From positions 1 to 5,308 of the forward strand of contig JBEKXU010000058.1 in the NCBI GenBank assembly GCA_049511715.1: a DNA stretch of 5,308 bases, given 5' to 3'. This DNA is from JBEKHT01 sp049511715 (lineage in GTDB: Bacteria; Chloroflexota; Anaerolineae; Anaerolineales; RBG-16-64-43). Below are positions 1 through 5,288 of the stretch, piece after piece. The notes under the pieces are model-generated. The model searched no databases and was not told where the DNA came from. It saw only the letters and a program-made list of their open reading frames with translations. Numbering within the stretch: the first letter of the stretch is position 1; every line of letters starts with the position of its first letter. Made by a program: the position numbers and the translations under genes.

Positions 1-2
1 CC

Positions 3-122
3 ATCCAAGGGTACCTGGACAATCACAACCAAAACCCTCAGGTCTTCGTCTGGAGCGCACCGGTGGAACGGATCTTGGCCAAGATCGCCAAATGTAAAGA
101 AGCGTCAGACGCACCACACTAG
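3..122 (+). CDS. IS630-family transposase, C-terminal end (partial)
   Basis: Thirty-nine codons run in from the left edge and end at a TAG stop. The peptide begins IQGYLDNHNQNPQVFVWSAP and continues through VERILAKIAKCKEASDAPH. An HNQNP.VFVW segment followed by ILAKIAKCKEA near the C-terminus is the typical tail of IS630-family transposases, which are DDE enzymes that insert at TA dinucleotides. The DDE catalytic core and the start codon lie outside the window, so I cannot say whether the gene is intact. The stop codon overlaps the stop of the convergent small gene at 119-397 within the tetranucleotide CTAG. That matches the target preference reported for some IS630 members, so the element may end at or very near position 119. 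No terminal inverted repeat can be tested because the left end is missing. Confidence 0.85.
   Translation: MQGYLDNHNQNPQVFVWSAPVERILAKIAKCKEASDAPH
119..122. other. Overlapping stop codons in a CTAG site; candidate IS630 right boundary
   Basis: CTAG gives the TAG stop of the transposase on the plus strand (120-122) and, being palindromic, the TAG stop of the small gene on the minus strand (119-121). IS630/Tc1-type elements duplicate a TA target, and CTAG is a reported preferred site. An element edge just before this TA would explain why the two genes abut without any spacer. The boundary itself is inference. Confidence 0.3.
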
Positions 123-397
123 GTCGGGTCAACCACAACCCCCGACGGATCGTCCACCTCCATTTCCTCGGTGCTGATAACCTTTGCGCCAAGCTCTTTG
201 CATGCTCGCAGCACCAAGCGCCCAATGATGTCGGCATTGTGGCCTTCCTCCAGCCAATTGGAGGCGAGACCGTTGAGACGCCTTTCGACCACCTGATCGC
301 TGCACCGCCACCAGTGATCGATATTGAAGCCTGCGGTGGCGGTGTGCCCGTCCGGCAACACGAGCGTTGCCCTCAGCGTTTCCTTTCTCTTGCCCAT
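119..397 (-). CDS. Hypothetical protein, 92 aa
   Basis: This is a complete small reading frame starting MGKRKETLRATLVLPDGHTA and ending EVDDPSGVVVDPT. The ATG is preceded by AGGAG with a 5-nt spacer (ATGAGGAGAAGCGATG on the minus strand), which is a strong reason to regard it as a real gene and fixes the start. I do not recognise the family. The product is soluble-looking, with no signal peptide or membrane segment. The first third (about residues 8-26) could form a beta hairpin with the ATLVLPDGH turn. A Trp-Trp pair (residues 29-30), a central amphipathic stretch (about 35-70) and an acidic tail (about 76-83, TEEMEVDD) follow. It has no Cys-cluster or obvious catalytic motif; the only cysteines are C32 and C66. 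It converges on the transposase end and shares its stop tetranucleotide. If the insertion sequence ends at that CTAG, the gene was left intact because the target itself supplies the stop. Confidence 0.7.
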   Translation of the reverse strand: MGKRKETLRATLVLPDGHTATAGFNIDHWWRCSDQVVERRLNGLASNWLEEGHNADIIGRLVLRACKELGAKVISTEEMEVDDPSGVVVDPT

Positions 398-646
398 CGC
401 TTCTCCTCATCCCGCGCACTCAGTATGATCCGGTGGGGGGGCGGTACGCGGGTTTTGCAGGAAGCGCAACCGGAAAGCACAGCTCTCGCAAGGCGACTCG
501 CAGAGAGGCCACGAACGATTTAAAGGGAGAACGGCCTGACCCGCGGTCGCAGCCTTGGAGGAACCGGCGGCCCCTTGAGAGCGCAGTTCGCCCGCGGGTG
601 TGTGCCAACGGCATGCACAGACCGGGATCCAGGTGGTTAGCGGCTC
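398..646. other. Intergenic region, no gene seen
   Basis: About 250 bases lie between the end of the extended ACT reading frame and the start of the 92-residue gene, both on the minus strand. The reading frames here have no recognisable product. CATACT on the minus strand (plus-strand agtatg, around 422-427) resembles a -10 box for the 92-residue gene, but no -35 hexamer sits at 16-18 nt, so I do not call a promoter. No terminator hairpin with a T-run was found after the ACT frame. Confidence 0.5.
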
Positions 647-1063
647 TCAGGCCAGGGCCGATCCTGGGCTCGGAATGCGGACCTTTTTCAACGGCCGCAA
701 AGCTGTCCGGGCTTTGTCCAGGTTGTCCACTCCCACAACCAGCCTTGTAGAAGTGGCCAATTAAGCGACCTCGATGTTCACTCCTGATCCAGCCAGGCGC
801 CGGGCAGTATTGCCAAGCTCTCCGGGTCGATCCTTGAAGTCCCGTACCATGACTTCGGTCTCGCGCAGGACTTGCATGCCGCTCGCTCGCAGGGCCCCAC
901 TGGCCTTGGCCGCTTCTTCAACCAAAATATGGATCTCCCCCTTGCCCTGCGACGTGAACGCACAAATCCCCTCGATGTTGACCCCTGCCCGTCCGAGGAT
1001 CTCGCCCAGCGTGGCGAGTGATCCCGGCCGGCCCTCCAGAATGACGGTCAGATCCTTGGGCAT
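647..1063 (-). pseudogene. Two-ACT-domain protein, interrupted by an in-frame TAA
   Basis: The start is the ATG of MPKDLTVILEGRPGSLATLG, preceded on the minus strand by GGGAGG with a 4-nt spacer, so longer upstream readings of this frame are unlikely. ACT domain 1 covers about residues 4-70, with RPGSLATLGEILGRAGVNIE as the usual beta-alpha core. ACT domain 2 starts near residue 71 and repeats the pattern as DRPGELGNTARRLAGSGVNI. After A100 the frame hits TAA (761-763). The same frame then continues LATSTRLVVGVDNLDKA and more, to a TGA at 647-649, giving 138 codons plus stop. That is about the family's usual size. In homologues I recall, the interrupted position is Tyr (V.YLAT.TRLV.GVD), so one base change from TAT or TAC explains the stop. 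Small two-ACT proteins are thought to bind amino acids as regulators, but no specific ligand can be named. If the stop is real, the 761-1063 product lacks the last strands and helix of domain 2 and is probably non-functional. Sequencing error is the main alternative. Confidence 0.85.
761..763 (-). other. In-frame premature TAA in the ACT gene
   Basis: This TAA separates VNIEVA from LATSTRLVVGVD in one continuous frame with no length change, so it is a nonsense substitution, not a frameshift. The context TAA-TTG is not a known efficient readthrough context; such contexts usually involve TGA-C or TAG-CAR. Confidence 0.8.
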
Positions 1064-1246
1064 GCTTCCTCCCTTTGGGAACAACAGCAGGATAGTTGCC
1101 GATGGCTTGGCCGTGCCCCGAGCTGCAGGTTGCCTGGAGCCGAGTGCCGAGCCCGGAGGTTGCACGCCACCGGACCCCAGACCAAAGCCGAGGAACATGA
1201 TCTTGCGCGTTGGCACCGTTGAGCCAACTTTTCTCGTGATACACTG

Positions 1247-1259
1247 CTCCAATTTGGAG
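1247..1259. promoter_or_regulatory. 13-bp palindrome CTCCAATTTGGAG, possible operator
   Basis: The two 6-bp arms are a perfect inverted repeat around a single central T. The site lies about 185 bp upstream of the ACT start in the divergent region, a reasonable place for a dimeric regulator. No adjacent promoter hexamers were recognised and no second copy occurs nearby, so chance is possible. Confidence 0.2.
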
Positions 1260-1388
1260 ATCCTGAGCGGGGTCATGCCATCGGCCGCAGGGCGAACACA
1301 ATGGCAGGCGGAGCGCCTTGTCTTGGAACCGTAACATTCGGGTCCCGTCATCCAGAGGGGCACTTGGGGAGGAGGCGCACAGGTTTGA

Positions 1389-1409
1389 TCAGTCAGGATG
1401 AATGACTGA
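1389..1409. promoter_or_regulatory. Inverted repeat TCAGTCA-N7-TGACTGA, possible operator or hairpin
   Basis: These are perfect 7-bp arms separated by GGATGAA, in the middle of the divergent region. The half-site spacing (14 bp between arm starts) is about one and a third helical turns. It could be an operator or a small RNA hairpin. No T-run follows, so it is not a terminator. Confidence 0.25.
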
Positions 1410-1573
1410 GGAACCAGCGATTCCTCTGAAGAATGGCGAGATTCAGGCTTGTGGAACGACTCTTGCAACCCCAATCGAGACCGAACGGGACGCGGCTCCT
1501 GAAGGTTTTCGCGGGTGTTTGCGAAAAATGGACTGCCTTTATCGAAATCGAAGCAACTCACCGGCATCTCGTT

Positions 1574-1579
1574 TACAAT
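1574..1579 (+). promoter_or_regulatory. Possible -10 box TACAAT for the transpeptidase gene
   Basis: TACAAT differs from the sigma-70 -10 consensus at one base. It would give a leader of about 120 nt to the ATG at 1709, or about 40 nt to the GTG at 1628. No good -35 hexamer is found 16-18 nt upstream, so this is a weak call. Confidence 0.2.
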
Positions 1580-1708
1580 TGTCCGGGCTCCAAAACCGGG
1601 CTGGATAGGTTCTCCCCTTGAAGCCTCGTGAGGAAATGGGGTTTCGATGAGTTCCATGGCTTCATGAGGCTGATCTTGCCTTGGAAGATCGATCCCAAAT
1701 TCAGAGAG

Positions 1709-3019
1709 ATGAAACCTGACGCGGTCAAGCCCGACCAAGTGATTGGAAATGCCTTCCGAGCCTTGCGGCGAGGAGACATGCGCGCTGCCCGCCGCTGGGC
1801 GCATCAGGCCGTGGTGCTTGCCCCGACGCTGGAGGATTCCTGGCTCGCGCTAGCCGCCGTGGCCACCCCTCGGGGCAGTGTGGAATACCTCGCCCACGCG
1901 TTGGAAATCAACCCTGGCAGCCAGCGGGCCACAAGCGGCATGCGCTGGGCGCTAGAGCGATTGCAGAGAGAGAAGGCAGCCGGAGCCGCACATGCCGCGT
2001 TCCCACATCATGCGGCGGACCTGCCTCCCTATGTCCCTCACGGCCACGGCCCCTTCTCTCAAATTCCCCACTTTCTGGTTTACCTGGGCGTCCCTCTGCT
2101 GGCGCTGGCCGCACTGGCGCTCAGCTTCTGGACCATCTGGGCGATCATCGGGCCAACAGTTCTGGCCTTTGCCCAACAATCAGACTCTCAACCAATAGCT
2201 GCAGACAGTGCGACGCTTGCGCCGACCCAGGCGCTGTCTTCTACCCCGCTTCTCTCCGACGCGCCTACACTAGCTGCGACTTCAACTTCAATCCCCATCC
2301 CGACCCAGTCGCCCGAGCCGACCACGGCCCCTACCCACCTGCCAGTCCCGACTCAGGCCCCGACCTCCGTGCCAACCCACACTCCAGCCCCGACCCAGGC
2401 TCCTGCCGTACCTTTGTCTGGCAAGACTTACATCGTCCAGCCTGGGGACACGCTATCGGACATCGCCGAGATGTTCGGAGTCAGCACCCAGGACCTGATC
2501 CAGGCCAACCACATCTCCGATCCATCGGTCATTATGCCCGGCCAGACCCTGGCCCTCCCCAAATCCAGCTCCGGATCCAGTGCCACCATCAGTTCCGGAT
2601 CTGGTTCCAGCGTCGGCATCCCCGCGGCCCCTGCTGGGGCGAAAAGCATCCTGGTGAAACTCTCCCAGCAGCACCTATATGCCTATCAAGGGGGGACGCT
2701 GGTCTACAGCTTCGTGATCTCCAGCGGACGGAGCGCGGCCCCGACCCTCGTCGGTACCTTCAGCATCCTTGACAAGATCTCTCAACCCTGGAGCTCCGCC
2801 TATGGGTTCTGGATGCCCGATTGGATGGGAATCTACTGGGTGAGCCCCACCCTGGAGAATGGCATACATGCCCTCCCCGTTGAGACCAGCGGCGAGACGA
2901 TTTGGGGAAACTCCCTCGGCACCCCCATTTCCTACGGCTGCATCGTGCTCGGTACCCAGAACGCGAAGCAACTTTTCAATTGGGCGGACATCGGCACCCC
3001 GGTCACGATTCGATACTGA
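1709..3019 (+). CDS. Membrane-anchored LysM / L,D-transpeptidase (YkuD) protein
   Basis: The 436-residue product (from ATG 1709) has five parts. Residues 11-84 are a helical TPR-like segment (AFRALRRGDMRAARRWAHQA ... ALEINPGSQRA). One transmembrane helix spans about 121-150 (VYLGVPLLALAALALSFW). A Pro/Thr/Ser linker spans about 157-236. A LysM domain at 239-284 (YIVQPGDTLSDIAEMFGVST ... VIMPGQTLALP) binds peptidoglycan glycan. After a Ser/Gly linker, a YkuD L,D-transpeptidase domain (about 311-436) would form 3-3 crosslinks or attach proteins to stem peptides by cysteine acyl transfer. Likely catalytic residues are His387 (NGIHALP) and Cys411 (PISYGCIVL). The usual S-H-G-C is S-Y-G-C here, a variant I recall from Chloroflexota homologues. 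With one helix and no signal peptide, I infer the TPR-like part is cytoplasmic and the catalytic part outside. The start is uncertain: the frame is open to a GTG at 1628 (463 aa), neither start has a well-spaced ribosome binding site, and similarity to the family seems to begin near the ATG. Confidence 0.88.
   Translation: MKPDAVKPDQVIGNAFRALRRGDMRAARRWAHQAVVLAPTLEDSWLALAAVATPRGSVEYLAHALEINPGSQRATSGMRWALERLQREKAAGAAHAAFPHHAADLPPYVPHGHGPFSQIPHFLVYLGVPLLALAALALSFWTIWAIIGPTVLAFAQQSDSQPIAADSATLAPTQALSSTPLLSDAPTLAATSTSIPIPTQSPEPTTAPTHLPVPTQAPTSVPTHTPAPTQAPAVPLSGKTYIVQPGDTLSDIAEMFGVSTQDLIQANHISDPSVIMPGQTLALPKSSSGSSATISSGSGSSVGIPAAPAGAKSILVKLSQQHLYAYQGGTLVYSFVISSGRSAAPTLVGTFSILDKISQPWSSAYGFWMPDWMGIYWVSPTLENGIHALPVETSGETIWGNSLGTPISYGCIVLGTQNAKQLFNWADIGTPVTIRY
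2297..2404 (+). repeat. Pro/Thr-rich degenerate repeats in the wall-spanning linker
   Basis: This segment of the transpeptidase gene encodes repeating P-T-x-x-P units, such as VPTQAPTSVPTHTPAPTQAP. The DNA repeats variants of CCGACCCAGGC. Such linkers usually hold a LysM or catalytic domain away from the membrane and can be glycosylated. The repetition suggests length variation among relatives by slippage or unequal recombination, which is inference. Confidence 0.7.
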
Positions 3020-3025
3020 GCCGCG

Positions 3026-3055
3026 GGCGCCTTCAACCTCGAGGTCCGTAGCGCC
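3026..3055 (+). terminator. Possible hairpin at the 3' end of the transpeptidase gene
   Basis: Seven bases after the TGA stop, GGCGC (3026-3030) pairs with GCGCC (3051-3055). These arms enclose an inner 10-bp palindrome ACCTCGAGGT (3036-3045), leaving two symmetric 5-nt internal loops. The position suits a transcript end, but no T-run follows, so it is not a classical intrinsic terminator. It could simply stabilise the mRNA end. Confidence 0.25.
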
Positions 3056-3721
3056 TTGGCGCGCGGGTGATCGGGCTCGATTGGTAAACTTCCGCTTTTT
3101 GATCTGCGCTAGACGGTTCGGGGCCTGGCGGCGGCCCAGTGCGCCCGTGGGATGATGATCGGGCACAGTGTAGTGGACTTGCGTCGGCCGCCCTTCCTGG
3201 TTGCTCAGAACCCCCGATCCTCAACAACGGCAAACACCCGGCTACGCAGCTTAACGACCCAAGGAACCCGTGGAAGGCGTGCTCACGCCAATCGCACGAA
3301 GCGCCCAAGGATTCCGACGATCACCGGTCCCCTCGGGAAGCGCCTGGGCTGGAAGTTGCCCTCCCTACAAGCCCCGTGAACTCCGCTGCCTAGGCGAGAG
3401 GCATTGCCCGCCCAAGATGATCCTTGGGTTCCTCTCCTCTCCTTCAGTCCGCCCCAGACTGCCTTTCCCGAGAATGAAGGAGATTTCCGTTCTGTGGGCC
3501 TCGCCCACGCTGTGCACAGCTCGTGCCCTTGGCCAGGACGGTCAGGACCAACAGTGCCTTGGGGACCATCCTGCCATCTCGAGATTCTTTGCATGCCATT
3601 TTGGCGCGCCGAGTCAGACACTGATGCGTGGTCAGGCTGACCGCGTAGACAGACTCGCCGAGGGCGTCGCGAAACTCGGCGTGAGAACCGGCTGCTTCGA
3701 CATTGACCCCGCCGATCTCGA

Positions 3722-3736
3722 GCCAAGCCGCTTGGC
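3722..3736. repeat. 15-bp palindrome GCCAAGC-C-GCTTGGC
   Basis: Perfect 7-bp arms flank a single C in the non-coding stretch. It lies 13 bp from a second dyad at 3750-3779. As RNA the centre is too tight for a full stem, so a DNA-binding site or chance are the likelier explanations. Confidence 0.3.
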
Positions 3737-3749
3737 GGCGTTATGCAAC

Positions 3750-3779
3750 GTAAGCGGCCGCAAGGCTTGCTTCGCTTAC
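3750..3779. repeat. Nested 30-bp dyad (GTAAGCG ... CGCTTAC)
   Basis: The outer 7-bp arms GTAAGCG (3750-3756) and CGCTTAC (3773-3779) are perfect. Inside them is a second perfect dyad, GCAAG-G-CTTGC (3760-3770), giving 12 paired positions in 30. It resembles a REP-like or mobile-element hairpin in general form. No second copy was seen in the window, so I assign no family. Confidence 0.35.
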
Positions 3780-3910
3780 CCACCAAGATCGCCCAGGCGA
3801 GAGCTCGCCGAGCCAGCTTTTGCGCAAGAGCGTACAGTGAACTTCATGCCTTACGGGGGCCGTCGAAGTTGCCCGATCGGTACATGGGGAGGTAGGCGAT
3901 TGCCCGGCCG

Positions 3911-4408
3911 CTAACCAAAGAAAAGGGTGCAGGACGGCCAACTGCGCTCCAGGCGGGCGCGCCACTGGTCGAGAAGCTCTTGCGGGTCATAGAGACCAGA
4001 CTCGACGAAAAGTGCCGCTTGGCGAGCGCCGGAACGCATGCGTTCCAGGAGCGCGGCGTGAGGACAGTCGGAGGTCGCGGAGCATTCGGAACAGGACTCA
4101 ACGAACCGGCTCATGGCGCAGGCCCGGATCTCACAAGCCTCCCGTCCCCCTCCCTGCCGACAGCCCCGGCAGACCGGGAGGCGTTGGAGGGAGGCCAGAC
4201 CCTTCGATAGCTCGCCGAAGTCAAAGTCCCTCGGCCCCCATTCGGAGAGACCGTAGTCTCGCAGGATTGCCGAGTATTTGCGAGACAGCTCCCGGAGGCT
4301 GCCGTTGCCGACCACGCAGCTTCCGCACCAGATCCCACACCAGCCTACTTGTTCTTTCACGTTCTCCAAGGCCTCAAGCGAAGAGGATGGTTCCTGGGGG
4401 GAGTCCAT
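3911..4408 (-). CDS. DUF3795 domain-containing cysteine-rich protein
   Basis: This 165-residue protein starts MDSPQEPSSSLEALENVKEQ, with GGAGG placed 9 nt before the ATG on the minus strand, which supports the start. The sequence shows C24-GIW-C28-GS-C31 near the N-terminus, then C80-RG-C83, C92-EIRA-C97, C106-SE-C109 and C115-PH. A leading CGI.CG.C motif followed by spaced Cys pairs and C-P-H is the pattern of DUF3795 (Pfam), small proteins found widely in anaerobic bacteria and archaea. The cysteines presumably bind zinc or another metal. No enzymatic role is established, and I do not infer one here. A further C160 lies near the C-terminus. The last third (about 118-155) is probably helical. 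No signal peptide or membrane segment is seen, so it is likely cytoplasmic. It is convergent with the transpeptidase gene and divergent from the gene starting at 5289, so it is probably transcribed alone. Confidence 0.85.
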   Translation of the reverse strand: MDSPQEPSSSLEALENVKEQVGWCGIWCGSCVVGNGSLRELSRKYSAILRDYGLSEWGPRDFDFGELSKGLASLQRLPVCRGCRQGGGREACEIRACAMSRFVESCSECSATSDCPHAALLERMRSGARQAALFVESGLYDPQELLDQWRARLERSWPSCTLFFG

Positions 4409-4499
4409 ATGGATTTGCCTCCATGTTCGCCCGGCCTAGAGGACCCGGGCCAGCGCTGCACGACGTCGCGCCCCGCGCCCGCGGAGTCAAATGGATCCT

Positions 4500-4535
4500 C
4501 AGCCTAGAGCCAGTCTAGCACAGGATCCTAGGCTG
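4500..4535. repeat. 8-bp inverted repeat CAGCCTAG-N20-CTAGGCTG
   Basis: The arms at 4500-4507 and 4528-4535 are perfect. Each is associated with a GGATCCT (4493-4499 and 4523-4529), so the arms sit inside a short imperfect duplication as well. It lies about 90 bp upstream of the DUF3795 start and could belong to its promoter region. It could also be the scar of a small insertion. Confidence 0.35.
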
Positions 4536-4880
4536 CACGCTTGTTTCCACCAAGGGGGGCCTTAATGGGCGAACCAGGGTCATCCCTTTTCTTGGGCTTC
4601 CTTTCGTCACCGGGCATGCGTAACTACCCACCCTTGCAAAATCCCGGACTGAATCGGCCGTTGAACTCCAAAACCCCCGAAGGGACGAGTTTCTGGCCTG
4701 ACACACCAACGGGCAGCACAGCCAGCAGGAAACGCGCACTATCCACTGTTACCAGGAGGGTGTATCACAAACACGAGGTCCTATGCAATTCCACGGGCGT
4801 GGCCTGCTCAACGCGGATGGCCGCGCAGCCCAAGGATGATGGGCCGCATTCGAACATTTCCTGATAGCCGGCCCCGCCTT

Positions 4881-4936
4881 GGGCCTTGACCCTCCCTTCA
4901 TCGGGAAAAGGGTCAGAAAGGCCCGGTTATTTTCTC
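4881..4936 (+). terminator. Terminator-like hairpin with T-rich tail
   Basis: GGGCCTT (4881-4887) pairs with AAGGCCC (4918-4924), and GACCCT (4888-4893) pairs with AGGGTC (4909-4914), with a 3-nt bulge (AGA) on the right side. An inner CCC/GGG pair may close the loop TTCATC. GGTTATTTTCTC follows, which is T-rich but interrupted. Thirteen paired bases plus the tail suggest an intrinsic terminator or attenuator on the plus strand. No gene was identified just upstream, and the next start is about 350 bp downstream. Confidence 0.5.
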
Positions 4937-5275
4937 AATCCTTGGAATCTGCTCATGCGACCCCCGCTGGTGCCGGCAGCCGTAACCACATTCCGACGGG
5001 TCGAGGTGGGCAGACTGAAGCCGCTTCCATGTAATCCCCGGCGGATACGAATGCGGACGGGTCACAAGAAAAGCCGATGGGGATGCCAACCGCCCATCTC
5101 TGAGCAGTAGCGGATGCACCCCTGCATAGTCCAGTTCATTTGGAATACGCTGCAAGAGCTACCTCCGGTTCCCTGCGGCCCGCGCCGATAATGTCTCATG
5201 GAGTGGTGTAAATGTAGGGCTGGCTTGACAAAAAAGGCCATCGTGTGCTTCCTTGAGTGAACTGCCAGATCCACA

Positions 5276-5283
5276 AAAGGAGG
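5276..5283 (+). promoter_or_regulatory. Strong Shine-Dalgarno AAAGGAGG
   Basis: AAAGGAGG closely matches the anti-Shine-Dalgarno complement and lies 5 nt before the ATG at 5289. It is the best ribosome binding site in the window and is the main evidence that a real gene begins there. Confidence 0.75.
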
Positions 5284-5288
5284 CCACG

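Larger units (their letters stand above)
1064..1708. other. Divergent intergenic region with several short dyads
   Basis: The region separates the ACT gene (-) from the transpeptidase gene (+). I find no convincing gene; the small frames at 1402-1608 and 1433-1621 lack a ribosome binding site and family resemblance. It does contain four perfect short inverted repeats. These are GTTGGC/GCCAAC at 1209-1228, CTCCAA-T-TTGGAG at 1247-1259, TCAGTCA/TGACTGA at 1389-1409 and TTTTCGC/GCGAAAA at 1506-1527. A possible -10 box is at 1574-1579. The dyads differ from one another, so they do not look like sites for a single regulator. Confidence 0.5.
3020..3910. other. Gene-poor region between convergent genes
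   Basis: Nearly 0.9 kb separates the ends of two convergent genes. No frame on either strand has both a credible start and a recognisable product. A plus-strand frame at 3270-3914 and a minus-strand frame at 3283-3786 are Arg/Pro/Ser-rich and look like chance openings in GC-rich DNA. A third frame on the minus strand (about 3740-3444) has a better-looking stretch, EIGGVNVEAAGSHAEFRD then ALGESVYAV, which resembles part of an ACT-like domain and may be a decayed gene. Dyads occur at 3026-3055, 3494-3508, 3509-3520, 3722-3736 and 3750-3779. The region probably combines 3' ends of the flanking genes with old gene debris. Confidence 0.5.
4409..5288. other. Long divergent intergenic region, no gene recognised
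   Basis: About 880 bases separate the DUF3795 start (-) from the gene starting at 5289 (+). Frames at 4541-4864 (+), 4515-4739 (-), 4886-5110 (+), 4913-5155 (-) and 5062-5274 (-) have no ribosome binding site, recognisable domain or plausible composition. The region contains an 8-bp inverted repeat and four CTAG sites (4436-4535), the palindrome CCACGGGCGTGG (4791-4802), a terminator-like hairpin (4881-4936) and a small perfect hairpin ATGCA-CCCC-TGCAT (5114-5127). The length and the hairpin leave room for an unrecognised small RNA or a structured leader, but I cannot match any known riboswitch. Confidence 0.5.

Noticed and set aside
761..1804. A 347-residue minus-strand reading of the ACT frame beginning at 1804
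   Set aside because: Only the last 100 residues resemble a protein family. The ATG at 1061-1063 has its own GGGAGG ribosome binding site, and the upstream part runs through the divergent region and antisense to the transpeptidase gene.
2297..2404. CRISPR-like or minisatellite array
   Set aside because: The repeats are degenerate, in frame, and explained by the Pro/Thr-rich linker of the transpeptidase. There are no unique spacers of regular length.
3494..3520. Hairpin GTGGGC-CTC-GCCCAC followed directly by the palindrome GCTGTGCACAGC
   Set aside because: Both are perfect but short. Short dyads of this size are expected by chance in several kb of GC-rich DNA, no copy occurs elsewhere in the window, and no gene start is near.
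3283..3786. 167-residue minus-strand frame
   Set aside because: Its composition is very Arg-rich and no domain is recognisable. It overlaps a different frame that carries the GVNVE-like motif.
3270..3914. 214-residue plus-strand frame between the convergent genes
   Set aside because: It is Arg/Pro/Ser-rich with no ribosome binding site and no recognisable domain. Part of it is antisense to a minus-strand frame with better protein-like composition.
4541..4864. 107-residue plus-strand frame
   Set aside because: There is no ribosome binding site and no family resemblance. Its GFLSSP resemblance to a chance frame at about 3420-3440 is too short to count as a repeat.
4840..4870. GCATTCGAACATTTC as a tRNA T-arm
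   Set aside because: TTCGAAC resembles the T-loop, but the flanking bases do not form a 5-bp stem, and no acceptor or anticodon stem can be placed around it.
5225..5230. TTGACA as a -35 box for the gene at 5289
   Set aside because: The hexamer is perfect, but the bases 16-18 nt downstream (around 5248-5253, CTTCCT) do not resemble a -10 box.
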